A stretch of DNA of 64,000 bases from DATHYU01 sp033722675 (lineage in GTDB: Bacteria; Actinomycetota; Acidimicrobiia; Spongiisociales; UBA11373): positions 55,946-119,945 of the forward strand of contig JAWVYO010000001.1 in the NCBI GenBank assembly GCA_033722675.1. Direction: 5' to 3'. Below the pieces are notes generated by a model that saw only the letters and a list, made by a program, of their open reading frames with translations, had not been told where the DNA came from and did no database searches. Of this stretch, positions 51,893 through 61,836 are shown one piece after another. Both the position numbers and the translations under genes were made by a program. Each line of letters starts with the position of its first letter. Position 1 is the first letter of the stretch.

Positions 51893-53143
51893 ATGCGACC
51901 CCCGATCTCCGACAGCATCCCCCTCATCGCCCTCCTCGTCGTCCTGGTCGTCGCCGCCGCGCTCCTCGCCGCGGCCGAGGCATCGCTGCTGCGGGTCCCG
52001 CGGGTGCGCGTCGAGGTGCTGGCGGAGCGGGGCGACCGACGGGCCGAGCGGCTGTCGGGACTGCTCGCCAACCTGACCGGCGTCCTCAACACCGTGCTCC
52101 TCGCCGTCCTGCTCACCCAGGTGGGTGCTGCGACCGTGGCGGGATTCCTCGCCGAGCGACACTTCGGCAACACCGCGGTGACCGTCGCCTCGGTGGTGCT
52201 GACGCTCGTGATGTTCGTCTACACCGAGGCGATCCCGAAGACGATGGCGGTGCGCAATCCGATCACCGTCGCCCGCCTCGTCGCCCTCCCCCTCGCCGCG
52301 CTCACGTGGGTGTTCCGGCCGATCGTGGCCGCCCTGGTCGCCTTCGCCGACCTGCAGGCACCCGGACGCGGCATCCCGTCGCCCGCCACGGTGACCGAGG
52401 CCGAACTCCGCCGCCTCGCCGCCGAGGCGGCGGCCGCCGGCGAGATCGAGGGCTCCGATCTCGACCTGATCGAGCGGGCCTTCCGCGTCGGCGACGAACG
52501 GGTGGCGGCGATCCTGGTCCCCCGTCCCGAGATCGTCGCGATCCCCCTCGGCACCCCGCTGCGCGAGGCCGTCGACGTGGCACTGGAGAGCGGCCACCGG
52601 CGGCTCCCGGTGTACGGGGACGGGGTCGACGACCTGCGGGGTGTCGTGACGTTCCGCGACCTGGCATCGGCCGTGGCCCAGGGCGTCGAGGGGGTCGTGG
52701 ACGACCTGACGAGCCCGATCCCCGTCGTCCCCGAGTCCCAGCGGGTGATCGGGGTCCTGCGGACCATGCAGGACGAGGGCCGCCATCTCGCCGCGGTGGT
52801 CGACGAACACGGGGGCATCGCGGGCATCGTCACGATCGAGGACGTCGCCGAGGAACTGGTCGGCGAGATCGCGGACGAGGACCGCACGACGACCCCGTCG
52901 ATCCGTCCCGTCGGCCCGGGCCGCTGGATCGTGCTGGGCACCGCTCCGCTGCGGGACCTCGAACGTCGCCTCGGGGTGGAGTTCGACGCCGAGGACGTCC
53001 ACACCGTGGCCGGGCTGGTGCTGACCCTGGCGGGACGGGTGCCCCCCACCGGAGCCACCTTCGAGGCGCAGGGGCACCGGCTCCGGGTGGTCTCGGCCAC
53101 CCGCCGACGGGTCCGCGCCGTCGAGGTGAGGAGCATGGAGTGA
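51893..53143 (+). CDS. CNNM/DUF21 membrane protein with CBS pair (hemolysin C-like)
   Basis: This 416-residue protein has a four-helix DUF21/CNNM transporter domain (about 1-165, 'AAAEASLLRVPRVRVEVLAE', 'YTEAIPKTMAVRNP'), two CBS domains at about 190-320 ('ILVPRPEIVAIPLGTPLREA', 'VVDEHGGIAGIVTIEDV') and a C-terminal CorC/HlyC domain ('TVAGLVLTLAGRVP'). The family moves or senses magnesium, with ATP or adenosine ligands bound to the CBS pair. It overlaps the VOC gene by 4 bases (GTGA). The 'hemolysin' name is historical and not implied here. Confidence 0.93.
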   Translation: MRPPISDSIPLIALLVVLVVAAALLAAAEASLLRVPRVRVEVLAERGDRRAERLSGLLANLTGVLNTVLLAVLLTQVGAATVAGFLAERHFGNTAVTVASVVLTLVMFVYTEAIPKTMAVRNPITVARLVALPLAALTWVFRPIVAALVAFADLQAPGRGIPSPATVTEAELRRLAAEAAAAGEIEGSDLDLIERAFRVGDERVAAILVPRPEIVAIPLGTPLREAVDVALESGHRRLPVYGDGVDDLRGVVTFRDLASAVAQGVEGVVDDLTSPIPVVPESQRVIGVLRTMQDEGRHLAAVVDEHGGIAGIVTIEDVAEELVGEIADEDRTTTPSIRPVGPGRWIVLGTAPLRDLERRLGVEFDAEDVHTVAGLVLTLAGRVPPTGATFEAQGHRLRVVSATRRRVRAVEVRSME

Positions 53144-53508
53144 TCTTCGACCAGCAGGTCACCTTCCTGCTCGTGGAGGATCTCGACCGCAGCGCCGCCT
53201 TCTACGGCGACGTCGTCGGGCTCGAGCTCGTGCTGGACCAGGGGTCGTGCCGGATCTTCCGAGCGGCGCCGTCGGCCTTCCTCGGTGTGTGCGAACGCCC
53301 GGGCCGGGCGTCGGACGGCGTCATCGTGACGTTCGTCACCGACGACGTGGAGGGCACGCACGAACGTCTCGTCGCCGCGGGCGCCACGTGCGAGCGGGAG
53401 CCGGGCTATTCGGCCGAGTACGACATCGTCCACGCCTTCTACCGGGATCCCGACGGACACCTGGTCGAGGTCCAACGGTTCTGCGACCCGTCCTGGCCGG
53501 CGAGCTGA
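53140..53508 (+). CDS. VOC-family (glyoxalase-like) protein
   Basis: This 122-residue protein has two beta-alpha-beta-beta-beta modules of the vicinal oxygen chelate fold: 'VTFLLVEDLDRSAAFYGDVVGLELV', which is the start of the first, and 'FYRDPDGHLVEVQRF' at the end of the second with the metal-binding Glu. Members are glyoxalases, dioxygenases or resistance proteins; no more specific call is safe. It starts at GTG 53140 inside the stop of the CNNM gene. Confidence 0.9.
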   Translation: MIFDQQVTFLLVEDLDRSAAFYGDVVGLELVLDQGSCRIFRAAPSAFLGVCERPGRASDGVIVTFVTDDVEGTHERLVAAGATCEREPGYSAEYDIVHAFYRDPDGHLVEVQRFCDPSWPAS

Positions 53509-53574
53509 TCGCTCAGGCGCGGACCCGAAGGCGCCGATCCCACTGCTGGCCGTTCGCGACGGCCGGAGGACGGA

Positions 53575-55410
53575 ATGATCGACGATCCCTGGATCGACGT
53601 CTCGATCGAGGAACCGACCGGGGACCCGGCGCGCCGCCCCGCCGCGCCATGGGGGGCCCTGGCGCTCGGCGTGTTCACCGCGGGCCTCATCGTGGCCCTC
53701 GGCTGGACCGCCCTGTCGATGCTCGACCCGGGGACCCGGGCCCTCGTCCTGGATCCCGATACCAGTTCGCCGGCCGAGGTCTCCACGACGGGCGGCGCCC
53801 CGGCGTCGACCACCACCGAGCCCACCCGACGCCGCACCGCCCGTGAGGAGCTGTGGGATCGCGCCCTCGCCGACGCCGGGGCGGCGGCTGCGATCATCGC
53901 CGACGAGGTGACCTCCGCGTCGGAGGTCTGGGAGAGCGGAGAGGCGGACTTCCCGACGACGCGGGCCCGGTTCACCGCGGCGTCGGAGCGGGCCGCCGAC
54001 GCCGGGGCGGCGTTGGCGGCGACGACCGTGCCGGAGGGGACGGACCGCGATGCCGTCGAGGACCTCCTCGCGCTGTTCGACGATCTCGCCGTGGCCGCCT
54101 CCGACGCCGCCCTCGGCCTCGACGCCCCCGACGACGGCGGCCTCAGGCGCACGGCCGTGGCCAGGACGACCGCCGTGACGGCGTCGATCGAGGGCGTGAT
54201 CGGCGACCTGCGGGCGGCGCTGCCCGATCCCGAGCCCGGCGAGGCGATCGTCCAGCCGGGCGCGGGCGAACCGACGCGGGTCCTCGCCGCCGACGGCTCG
54301 GTCGCCGGATGGATCGGGGACGACGGCACCGTCACCGACGACTCGCCCCTCCCCGCCGTCGTCGAGTCGGCGATGGCCGCCGCCATCGACACCGCAGCCC
54401 TCGGACCCGACCCCGTCGGAGTCCTCGCCGGCGGCGGCGTCGAGATCGTCACGGGCATCGATCCCCGGCTCCAGGTCCAGGCCGAACGCGTCCTCGAACG
54501 ATGGTTCGACGCCGATCCCGACACGCCGAAGGGCGGGGTCGCCGTCGTCGACGTCGACTCCGGCGCCGTGCTGGCCATCGCCGAACGGCGGGCCACCGGC
54601 GACGGGGGCGCCCACTACGCCCTCCATCGGCGGCGACCGGGATCGGTCTTCAAGGCCTTCGCCTTCGTCGCCGCCCTGGAGCAGGGGATCGACCCCGACG
54701 CGCCCCGCGACGCCCGGACCCCGGTGACCCTGGACACGCCCACGGGGCCGTGGACGTGCTTCGACCCCGTGCCCGATCCCGACGCGTCCGCATCGTTGAC
54801 GGAGGCGATCGTGACGTCGCTCAACACGGTCTTCTGCCGCCTCGCCGTCGACCTCGGTCCCGATCGCATCGTCCGCGCCGCCGGCCGCCTCGGCGTCGAG
54901 AGCCCGATCGCGTCGATCCCCTCGGTGGTGCTGGGATCGGAGAAGGTCTCCCCGCTCGAGATGGCGGGTTCCTTCGCGACGATCGCCCGCAGCGGCCTCC
55001 GCATCGATCCCTGGCTCGTCGACCGGGTCGTCGCCACGACCGGCGGCGTCCTGTGGGAGCGCAGCACCGCGGTCCAACGGGCCGTCGACCCGACGGTGGC
55101 CGACGGGGTCATCGACGCGCTCGAGGAGGTCGTCGCCAGGGGGACGGGCACGCTCGCCGACGTCGGCAGGCCCCAGTTCGGCAAGACCGGCAGCCCCATC
55201 GAGGGGACCGACGCCTGGTTCGTGGGGGCGACCGCGCGCACCGCCGGAGCCGTGTGGGTCGGTTCGGTCGACCCGGACCGGCCGATGGGGCCGTCGGTCC
55301 TCGACGGCCGGGAGTACGCCATGGTCTACGGGGGGCCGGTGGCGGCACCGATCTGGGCGGAGATCGTCTCGCTCGCCGAGCAGGACGTCCCCGCCGCGTC
55401 GTTCCCCTGA
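53575..55410 (+). CDS. Penicillin-binding transpeptidase with unusual N-terminal region
   Basis: This 611-residue, membrane-anchored protein has a short cytoplasmic start, one helix at about 27-50, a Thr/Ser/Pro-rich linker, an Ala/Asp-rich helical region at about 85-215, and a transpeptidase domain from about 290. All three active-site motifs are present: 'SVFK' in 'RPGSVFKAFAF', 'SLN' in 'TSLNTVF' and 'KTG' in 'FGKTGSP'. It has no transglycosylase or PASTA domain and lacks the usual class B dimerisation block. It may be a wall cross-linking or wall-modifying enzyme. The ATG follows GGAGGAC. Confidence 0.9.
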   Translation: MIDDPWIDVSIEEPTGDPARRPAAPWGALALGVFTAGLIVALGWTALSMLDPGTRALVLDPDTSSPAEVSTTGGAPASTTTEPTRRRTAREELWDRALADAGAAAAIIADEVTSASEVWESGEADFPTTRARFTAASERAADAGAALAATTVPEGTDRDAVEDLLALFDDLAVAASDAALGLDAPDDGGLRRTAVARTTAVTASIEGVIGDLRAALPDPEPGEAIVQPGAGEPTRVLAADGSVAGWIGDDGTVTDDSPLPAVVESAMAAAIDTAALGPDPVGVLAGGGVEIVTGIDPRLQVQAERVLERWFDADPDTPKGGVAVVDVDSGAVLAIAERRATGDGGAHYALHRRRPGSVFKAFAFVAALEQGIDPDAPRDARTPVTLDTPTGPWTCFDPVPDPDASASLTEAIVTSLNTVFCRLAVDLGPDRIVRAAGRLGVESPIASIPSVVLGSEKVSPLEMAGSFATIARSGLRIDPWLVDRVVATTGGVLWERSTAVQRAVDPTVADGVIDALEEVVARGTGTLADVGRPQFGKTGSPIEGTDAWFVGATARTAGAVWVGSVDPDRPMGPSVLDGREYAMVYGGPVAAPIWAEIVSLAEQDVPAASFP

Positions 55411-55444
55411 CGGTCCGCCCGTCCGGATCCTCGAACGTCGGGGC

Positions 55445-55473
55445 TTGACACTCGGGGCCCGGCACCGTACAAA
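55445..55473 (+). promoter_or_regulatory. Sigma-70-type promoter of the metYX riboswitch leader
   Basis: A perfect -35 TTGACA (55445-55450), a 17-bp spacer and TACAAA (55468-55473) precede the SAM-I aptamer by about 50 bases. It is the clearest housekeeping-type promoter in the window. Confidence 0.7.
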
Positions 55474-55526
55474 GGCACCTCACGCGAGACGGGAGCACAC
55501 CCGAAGCACGCATCACTCACATACGA

Positions 55527-55633
55527 CTCATCCAGAGAGGTGGAGGGACAGGCCCTGTGAAACCTCGGCAACCATCCCCGCGTGGGAACGGTGCCAAGTC
55601 CTGCTCACCGGAACGACCGGCGAGAGAGATGAG
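55527..55633 (+). ncRNA. SAM-I (S-box) riboswitch aptamer
   Basis: The P1 arms CTCATC (55527-55532) and GATGAG (55628-55633) enclose the S-box core: AGAGAGGTGGAGGGA, then GGCCCTGTGAAACCTCGGCAACC split over P2/P3 (55551-55573), the P3 hairpin CCCCGCGTGGG, GGTGCCAAGTCCTGC before P4, and GAGAGATGAGG closing P1. These match the consensus that binds S-adenosylmethionine. It lies between a sigma-70 promoter and the methionine genes metY-metX, with a terminator following, so it should switch them off when SAM is abundant. Confidence 0.93.
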
Positions 55634-55660
55634 GAAGGCGAAGACCGTTTTCTGCATCCC

Positions 55661-57048
<1,388 letters not shown>

Positions 57049-57049
<1 letters not shown>

Positions 57050-58104
57050 TGGCGGAGTACGGGCCCGACGCGAGGACGCGGTGGTTCGACGCCGGGTCGG
57101 TCGCGCTCGAGTCCGGTGCGGTCGTCCCCGGGGTGCGGATCGCCTACCGCACCTGGGGGCGGCTGTCGCCGTCGGCGGACAACGCCATCCTCGTGTGCCA
57201 TGCCCTCACCGGCGACGCCAACGTCGATCGATGGTGGGGACCGGTGATCGGGCCCGGGCGCGCCCTCGACACCGACCGCTACTTCGTGGTGGCGTCGAAC
57301 GTGATCGGCGGTTGCTACGGATCGACGGGTCCGACGAGCCCCCATCCCTCCACGGGCATCCCGTGGGGCCCGGACTTCCCCGCCGTCACCATCCGCGACA
57401 TGGTGGCCGTGCAGCATTCCCTGGTCGACCACCTCGGCATCCGGCGCCTCGCGCTCGTGGTCGGCGGCTCGATGGGGGCGATGCAGGCGCTCGAATGGGC
57501 GATCGAACACCCCGACGTCGTCGGTTCGGTGGCGCCGATCGCGGTCGGCGCCACCCACTCGGCCTGGTGCATCGGCATCAGCGAGGCGCAGCGCCAGGCG
57601 ATCCAGGCCGATCCTGCGTGGGAGGACGGTCGGTACGACCCGCGTCGCCCGCCGGCCGCGGGCCTGGCGGTCGCCCGACAGATCGCGATGGTGTCCTACC
57701 GCAGCCCCGAATCGTTCGGCGAGCGGTTCGGGCGCGACACGAACGGCTCGGGCTTCGAGGTCGAGTCCTACCTCCGGCACCAGGGACGCAAGCTGGTGGC
57801 CCGCTTCGACGCCAACACCTACGTGCTGCTCACGAGGTCCATGGACTCCCACGACGTCGGGAGGGACCGCGGGGGCGTCGCCGCCGCGCTCGGCGGCATC
57901 GCCGCACCGACGACCGTGGTCGGCATCACGTCCGACGTGCTCTACCCCGTGGCCGAGCAGCGGGACCTCGTCGACCTCGTGCCGGGAGCCCGCTACGTGG
58001 AACTCGACATCCCGCACGGCCACGACGGGTTCCTGGTCGACGCAGCAGCCGTCGGCGAGGTGCTGGCCGAGCACCTCTCGACGGTCTGCGCCCGGGCCGC
58101 GTAG
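57049..58104 (+). CDS. metX: Homoserine O-acetyltransferase
   Basis: This 351-residue alpha/beta-hydrolase-fold acyltransferase activates homoserine with acetyl-CoA. The nucleophile elbow is 'VGGSMGAMQALEW', the signature 'GCYGSTGPTS' lies before it, and the triad is completed by Asp in 'GITSDVLYP' and His in 'HGHDGFL'. It provides O-acetylhomoserine to MetY in the same operon, controlled by the upstream SAM-I riboswitch. Some MetX-like enzymes use succinyl-CoA; pairing with MetY favours acetyl. Confidence 0.95.
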
Positions 58105-58145
58105 CGCTCAACCCGCACCTCCGGTCCGCCGATGGGACCTGCGTG

Positions 58146-58274
58146 ATGATCTGCAAGACCTGCGGCACGCCCGTCGTGTTCGGCCCCGCCGGCTGGGACC
58201 ACAGCGACGCGGCGATCGCCTGCCCGCGCCTCGCCGTCGAGTGGCCGCCGCCGGGCAACGGCGACGACGACTAG
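58146..58274 (+). CDS. Very small Cys-containing protein
   Basis: This 42-residue frame follows metX by 41 bp and begins 'MICKTCGTPVVF', with one CxxC knuckle, a His in 'GWDHSD' and a third Cys in 'AIACPRL'. That set of CxxC, His and Cys could bind one zinc ion. It may start one codon earlier at GTG 58143. It converges with the GNAT gene, their stops overlapping. Short length keeps confidence moderate; I do not recognise a family. Confidence 0.5.
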   Translation: MICKTCGTPVVFGPAGWDHSDAAIACPRLAVEWPPPGNGDDD

Positions 58275-58804
58275 AGCCCGGCTTCCTCGAGCCTCGCGGG
58301 ATCGACGGTCACGCGCTTCGTGTCGTACGGCCGGAAGCCCGCCCGCTGGTAGGTGAGCAGGGCGCGGGGATGATCCCAGTCGCAGGTGTGGACCCACACC
58401 CGTTCGGGCTCGTGCGACCAGGCCGCGTCCACCGCCAACGCCACCAGCCAGGTCCCCAGTCCGCGCCCGATGAACTCGGGGACCAGACCCAGATAGGCGA
58501 TCTCCACCTCGCCCTCGACCCGGCGGTCGAGCTCGAAATACCCCGCCGGGATGCCACCCACGTAGAGCACCGCGATCTCCACGAGCGGGTCGGTGACGAT
58601 GTCGAGGAGCTCCTCGTCGTCCAGCACGGCGCGCTCCCACCATCGCCACGACGCCCCGACCGCCCGGTAGAGGTAGCGGTAGAACCCTGCGGTCATCTCC
58701 TCGGCGTGGAGGAGCATCGCGGCGCGATGCGGCGGAGCCACACGCAGCTGGGGACGCTGCCGCTGCTCCAGGAAGGTGATGATCTGTTCGAGGCTCTCGG
58801 CCAC
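58271..58804 (-). CDS. GNAT-family N-acetyltransferase
   Basis: This 177-residue acetyl-CoA-dependent transferase has the fold's core at about 90-155: 'GEVEIAYLGLVPEFIGRGLGTWLV' holds the strand beta4 and the pyrophosphate-binding 'GRGLGT' (Q/RxxGxG/A type), and 'HPRALLTYQRAGF' is the usual C-terminal helix and strand. It starts at GTG 58804 behind GGAGG. The substrate cannot be inferred. It lies 46 bp after the EEP-family gene on the same strand and is probably co-transcribed. Confidence 0.88.
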   Translation of the reverse strand: MAESLEQIITFLEQRQRPQLRVAPPHRAAMLLHAEEMTAGFYRYLYRAVGASWRWWERAVLDDEELLDIVTDPLVEIAVLYVGGIPAGYFELDRRVEGEVEIAYLGLVPEFIGRGLGTWLVALAVDAAWSHEPERVWVHTCDWDHPRALLTYQRAGFRPYDTKRVTVDPARLEEAGL

Positions 58805-58850
58805 GGAACCTCCGCGGAGGGCCCATGATCGGCCCTCGGGGCCGCCGAGT

Positions 58851-59828
58851 TCAACCCGCGGCGCCCACGGACACCACGAGCGGCCGGTGGGCGGACCCTG
58901 CGGAGGGTCCGGTGCGCCGGTCGGCCACGGCCAACCCGCCCGTGTGGAGGGCGTGGTCGATGGGGATCATGAGGGGCCCGAACCCGGCCGGCCAGGTCGG
59001 CTGCAGCCCGCGGCCGCGCAGCGAGTCCGTGAGCCCCCCGCGTCGCTCGAGTTCCCGGAATCCCACCGACCAGGGGGTGGCGTTGAGGTCTCCCACGACG
59101 AGCACCGGGCCGGTGCGCTCCCGGACCCAGTCGCCGGCCGCGCCGAGGATCGTGTCCCGGCGCGCCGCCCGGCCCGCGTCGGTCGGCGACGGCGGGTGCA
59201 GACCGAGGATCGTGAGCGACCCGCCGGCGTGCTCGAGGTCGACGGCGACGGCCTCCGAGGGGTCGAGGCCCGGGTCGACCGGGCGGGCGGCCAGCGAGGG
59301 TCGGGCCAGCACCGTGACCCCGGCGATCCGGCCGGCCGGGACGGTGGACACGAAGTCGAGGGGGAGGCCGGCGGCGACGGCGGCGTCCTCCCATTCGAAG
59401 GACGACTCGAAGAGAAAGACGACATCGGGGTCCTCGACGTCGATCCAGGCCATGACCTCCCCCCGCGGCGAGGTCGAGATGCCGACGTTGAAGGAGACCA
59501 CTTCGAGGAGCGGTGCATCGGGCGGCGGCACCGGAGGACGGCCCGCGAGATAGGGCGCCACGAGCACGGCGTTCAGGCCTGCGGCGAGGAGGGCCGCAGC
59601 GGCCATCCGGCGGCGGCCGACGGCGAGGAGCCCGGCGCCGGCCACGACGAGCACCACGGCGTAGAGGGGCCGGAAGTTGGTGGTGAGGTCGAAGACCCAC
59701 CAGGCCCGGCCGAAGGACGCGGTGACGGTCGCGATCCCGGCGACGCCACCGAGGAATCCCAGCAGGGCGACGACGGTCCGGCGCGGCCGGGCGGGCGCGG
59801 CGACGTCGGCCGGGTGGGTCGGCGTCAT
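58851..59828 (-). CDS. Membrane-anchored endonuclease/exonuclease/phosphatase family protein
   Basis: This 325-residue protein has three N-terminal helices at about 20-38, 52-68 and 74-95, then an EEP domain facing outward: 'LEVVSFNVG', 'DVVFLFESS' with the metal Glu, 'GLHPPSP' with His, 'VVGDLNATPWS' (Asp and Asn), 'IPIDHAL' (Asp-His) and a final 'SAHRPLV' His. All metal and catalytic residues are present. Such three-helix EEP proteins act outside the cytoplasmic membrane on nucleic acids, lipids or phosphoesters. It starts at ATG 59828. Confidence 0.9.
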   Translation of the reverse strand: MTPTHPADVAAPARPRRTVVALLGFLGGVAGIATVTASFGRAWWVFDLTTNFRPLYAVVLVVAGAGLLAVGRRRMAAAALLAAGLNAVLVAPYLAGRPPVPPPDAPLLEVVSFNVGISTSPRGEVMAWIDVEDPDVVFLFESSFEWEDAAVAAGLPLDFVSTVPAGRIAGVTVLARPSLAARPVDPGLDPSEAVAVDLEHAGGSLTILGLHPPSPTDAGRAARRDTILGAAGDWVRERTGPVLVVGDLNATPWSVGFRELERRGGLTDSLRGRGLQPTWPAGFGPLMIPIDHALHTGGLAVADRRTGPSAGSAHRPLVVSVGAAG

Positions 59829-59911
59829 GGGCGGGTCGCCCCGACGGACATGGCGCTGGCTGGGCTCATCGAACCTCCGCCGGCCACGCTACCGCCGGGG
59901 TGTGACGCGAT

Positions 59912-61717
59912 TCAGAAGGCGGCGGGGTCGAGCTCCATGATCCAGCCGTCCTCCGCCTCGGCGAGCCGGCGCCGCCGGGAGGCCTTGGGGAGGACCGTCG
60001 CGGCGAACCAGCGAGCGGAGGCGACCTTGCCCTCGTAGAAGGCACGGTCGGAACCCGGATCGTCGGCCAGCGCCTCGAGAGCCACCTCGGCGTGACGGAT
60101 GAGCAGCCATCCGATGACGAGCTCCGACAGGCTCTCGAGGAGCCCGTTGGCGTGGAGCCCCGTCTTGTAGACGGACTCGGGCTCGGACTGGGCGGCCATG
60201 AGGTAGCCGACCAGGGCGCCGACGTGGGCCTGGACGTCCTCGCCGGCGGCGCCGAGCAGTTCCCGCTCGGCGGCCAGCGCGTCGTCCGGCCCGCCACCCT
60301 TGACCGTCTCGGTGATGTCGGCAGCGAGGCGCATGAGCGTCTCGCCCCGGTCCCGAGCGATCTTCCGGAAGAAGAGGTCGAGCGACTGGATGCCGGTGGT
60401 GCCCTCGTACAGGGTGTCGATCTTCACGTCGCGGATGTATTGCTCGATCGGATAGTCGCGGGTGTAGCCGGACCCACCGAACACCTGGAGGGACTGTGCG
60501 AGCAGCTCATAGGCCTTCTCCGACGAGTAGCCCTTCGCCAGCGGGAGCAACAGGTCCTCGAGCTTGCTCCAAGCGGGCTCCTCGGGTTCGAGCTCCATGC
60601 GGTCGGCCATCACCGCCGTGTGGAGGACGAGCGCCCGCATGCCCTCGGCGTGCGCCTTCTGGTCCATGAGGAGCCGGCGCACGTTCGGGTGGCGGATGAT
60701 GGGCACCCGGGGGGCCTCCGGATCCCGTCCGTCGGTCAGGTCGGGCCCCTGGATCCGCTCCCTCGCGTAGTCGAGGGCGTTGAGGTACCCGGTCGACAGC
60801 GTCGCCATGGACTTGGTCCCGATGAGCAGCCGGGCGTGCTCGATGCCCTGGAACATCTGGCGGATCCCGTCGTGGACGCCGCCCACCAGGTAGCCGACCG
60901 CCGGCCGGTCGGCACCGAAGGTGACTTCACAGGTGGACGAACCCCTGATGCCCATCTTGTCCTCGACGGCCGTGACGACCGCGCCGTTGCGCTCGCCGAG
61001 CGACCCGTCCTCGTCGACCAGGTACTTCGGGACGATGAACATCGACAGCCCCTTGGTCCCGGGGCCGGCGCCCTCGGTGCGGGCGAGCACGAGGTGGACG
61101 ATGTTGTCGTGGAAGTCGGAGTCGCCGCTCGTGATGAACCGCTTCACCCCCTCGAGGTGGTACACGCCGTCGCCGACCTCGTAGGCCTTCGTGGTCCCGG
61201 CGCCGACATCGGAGCCGGCATCGGGCTCGGTGAGCACCATCGTGCCGCCCCACTGCTTCTCGACCATCCACCGGGCCCACGTCTCCCGCTGTTCGGGGGT
61301 GCCCACCCGGTCGATGACACCGGCCATGAGCCCACCGGAGACGTAGAAGAAGATCGCCGGATTGGCGCCGACGAGGAACTCGGTGGCACCCCAGTAGAGC
61401 GACGGGGGCGCGCCGAACCCGCCGAGGTGCTCGGGCATGCCGAGGGTCGACCAGCCGCCGTCGTAGAAGGCGGCGAGGCTCTCCTTCACCGACTCGGGGA
61501 GGTGGATGTCGCCGTCCTCGACCTCGAGATGCATGCGGTCGGCGTCGACGAACGACGCGGCGAAGTCCTCACGGGCCAGGCGCTCGATCTCGGCGAGGAT
61601 GGCGCGGGCCGTCGGCTCGTCCATCTCCGAGAACGGCCCGGTGAACCGATCCTGGATGCGATACACCTCGAAGAGGTTGAACTCGACATCCCGGAGATTG
61701 CTCCGGTAGTGGCTCAT
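59912..61717 (-). CDS. Acyl-CoA dehydrogenase, FadE5-like
   Basis: This 601-residue flavoenzyme introduces the alpha-beta double bond in fatty acyl-CoA. The N-terminus 'MSHYRSNLRDVEFNLFEV' is characteristic of the large FadE5-type dehydrogenases of actinobacteria. Further motifs are 'VLTEPDAGSDVGAGTTKA', 'VEGVKRFITSGDSD' type 'LEGVKRFITSGDSDF', 'YTRDYPIEQYIRDVKIDTLYEGTTGIQ' (the catalytic Glu lies in YEGT) and an extra C-terminal domain from about 470. The ATG at 61717 follows AGGAG. A divergent TetR regulator and its operator control it. Electrons likely pass via ETF to the EtfD-like protein at 43181. Confidence 0.94.
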   Translation of the reverse strand: MSHYRSNLRDVEFNLFEVYRIQDRFTGPFSEMDEPTARAILAEIERLAREDFAASFVDADRMHLEVEDGDIHLPESVKESLAAFYDGGWSTLGMPEHLGGFGAPPSLYWGATEFLVGANPAIFFYVSGGLMAGVIDRVGTPEQRETWARWMVEKQWGGTMVLTEPDAGSDVGAGTTKAYEVGDGVYHLEGVKRFITSGDSDFHDNIVHLVLARTEGAGPGTKGLSMFIVPKYLVDEDGSLGERNGAVVTAVEDKMGIRGSSTCEVTFGADRPAVGYLVGGVHDGIRQMFQGIEHARLLIGTKSMATLSTGYLNALDYARERIQGPDLTDGRDPEAPRVPIIRHPNVRRLLMDQKAHAEGMRALVLHTAVMADRMELEPEEPAWSKLEDLLLPLAKGYSSEKAYELLAQSLQVFGGSGYTRDYPIEQYIRDVKIDTLYEGTTGIQSLDLFFRKIARDRGETLMRLAADITETVKGGGPDDALAAERELLGAAGEDVQAHVGALVGYLMAAQSEPESVYKTGLHANGLLESLSELVIGWLLIRHAEVALEALADDPGSDRAFYEGKVASARWFAATVLPKASRRRRLAEAEDGWIMELDPAAF

Positions 61718-61743
61718 GGCGTGGCTCCTGCTTCGGCGTCTCA

Positions 61744-61767
61744 TTTGAGAATACACTCAAATTTGAG
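61744..61767. promoter_or_regulatory. Probable TetR operator between fadE and tetR
   Basis: Three half-sites form two overlapping inverted repeats: TTTGAG-N6-CTCAAA (61744-61761) and the perfect 12-bp palindrome CTCAAATTTGAG (61756-61767). The AT-rich block is striking in this DNA. On the minus strand TATTCT (61748-61753) is a good -10 for the dehydrogenase, so bound repressor would cover it. Confidence 0.75.
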
Positions 61768-61807
61768 CAACCATTCCGATTTTCGGCCGGGGCCCGACGG
61801 GGCCGAC

Positions 61808-61813
61808 TACCGT
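61808..61813 (+). promoter_or_regulatory. Possible -10 element for tetR
   Basis: TACCGT lies 23 nt before the ATG at 61837, leaving a leader with the GGGGAGGGAG ribosome binding site. Confidence 0.4.
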
Positions 61814-61836
61814 TCGACCTCGAGGGGAGGGAGCCG

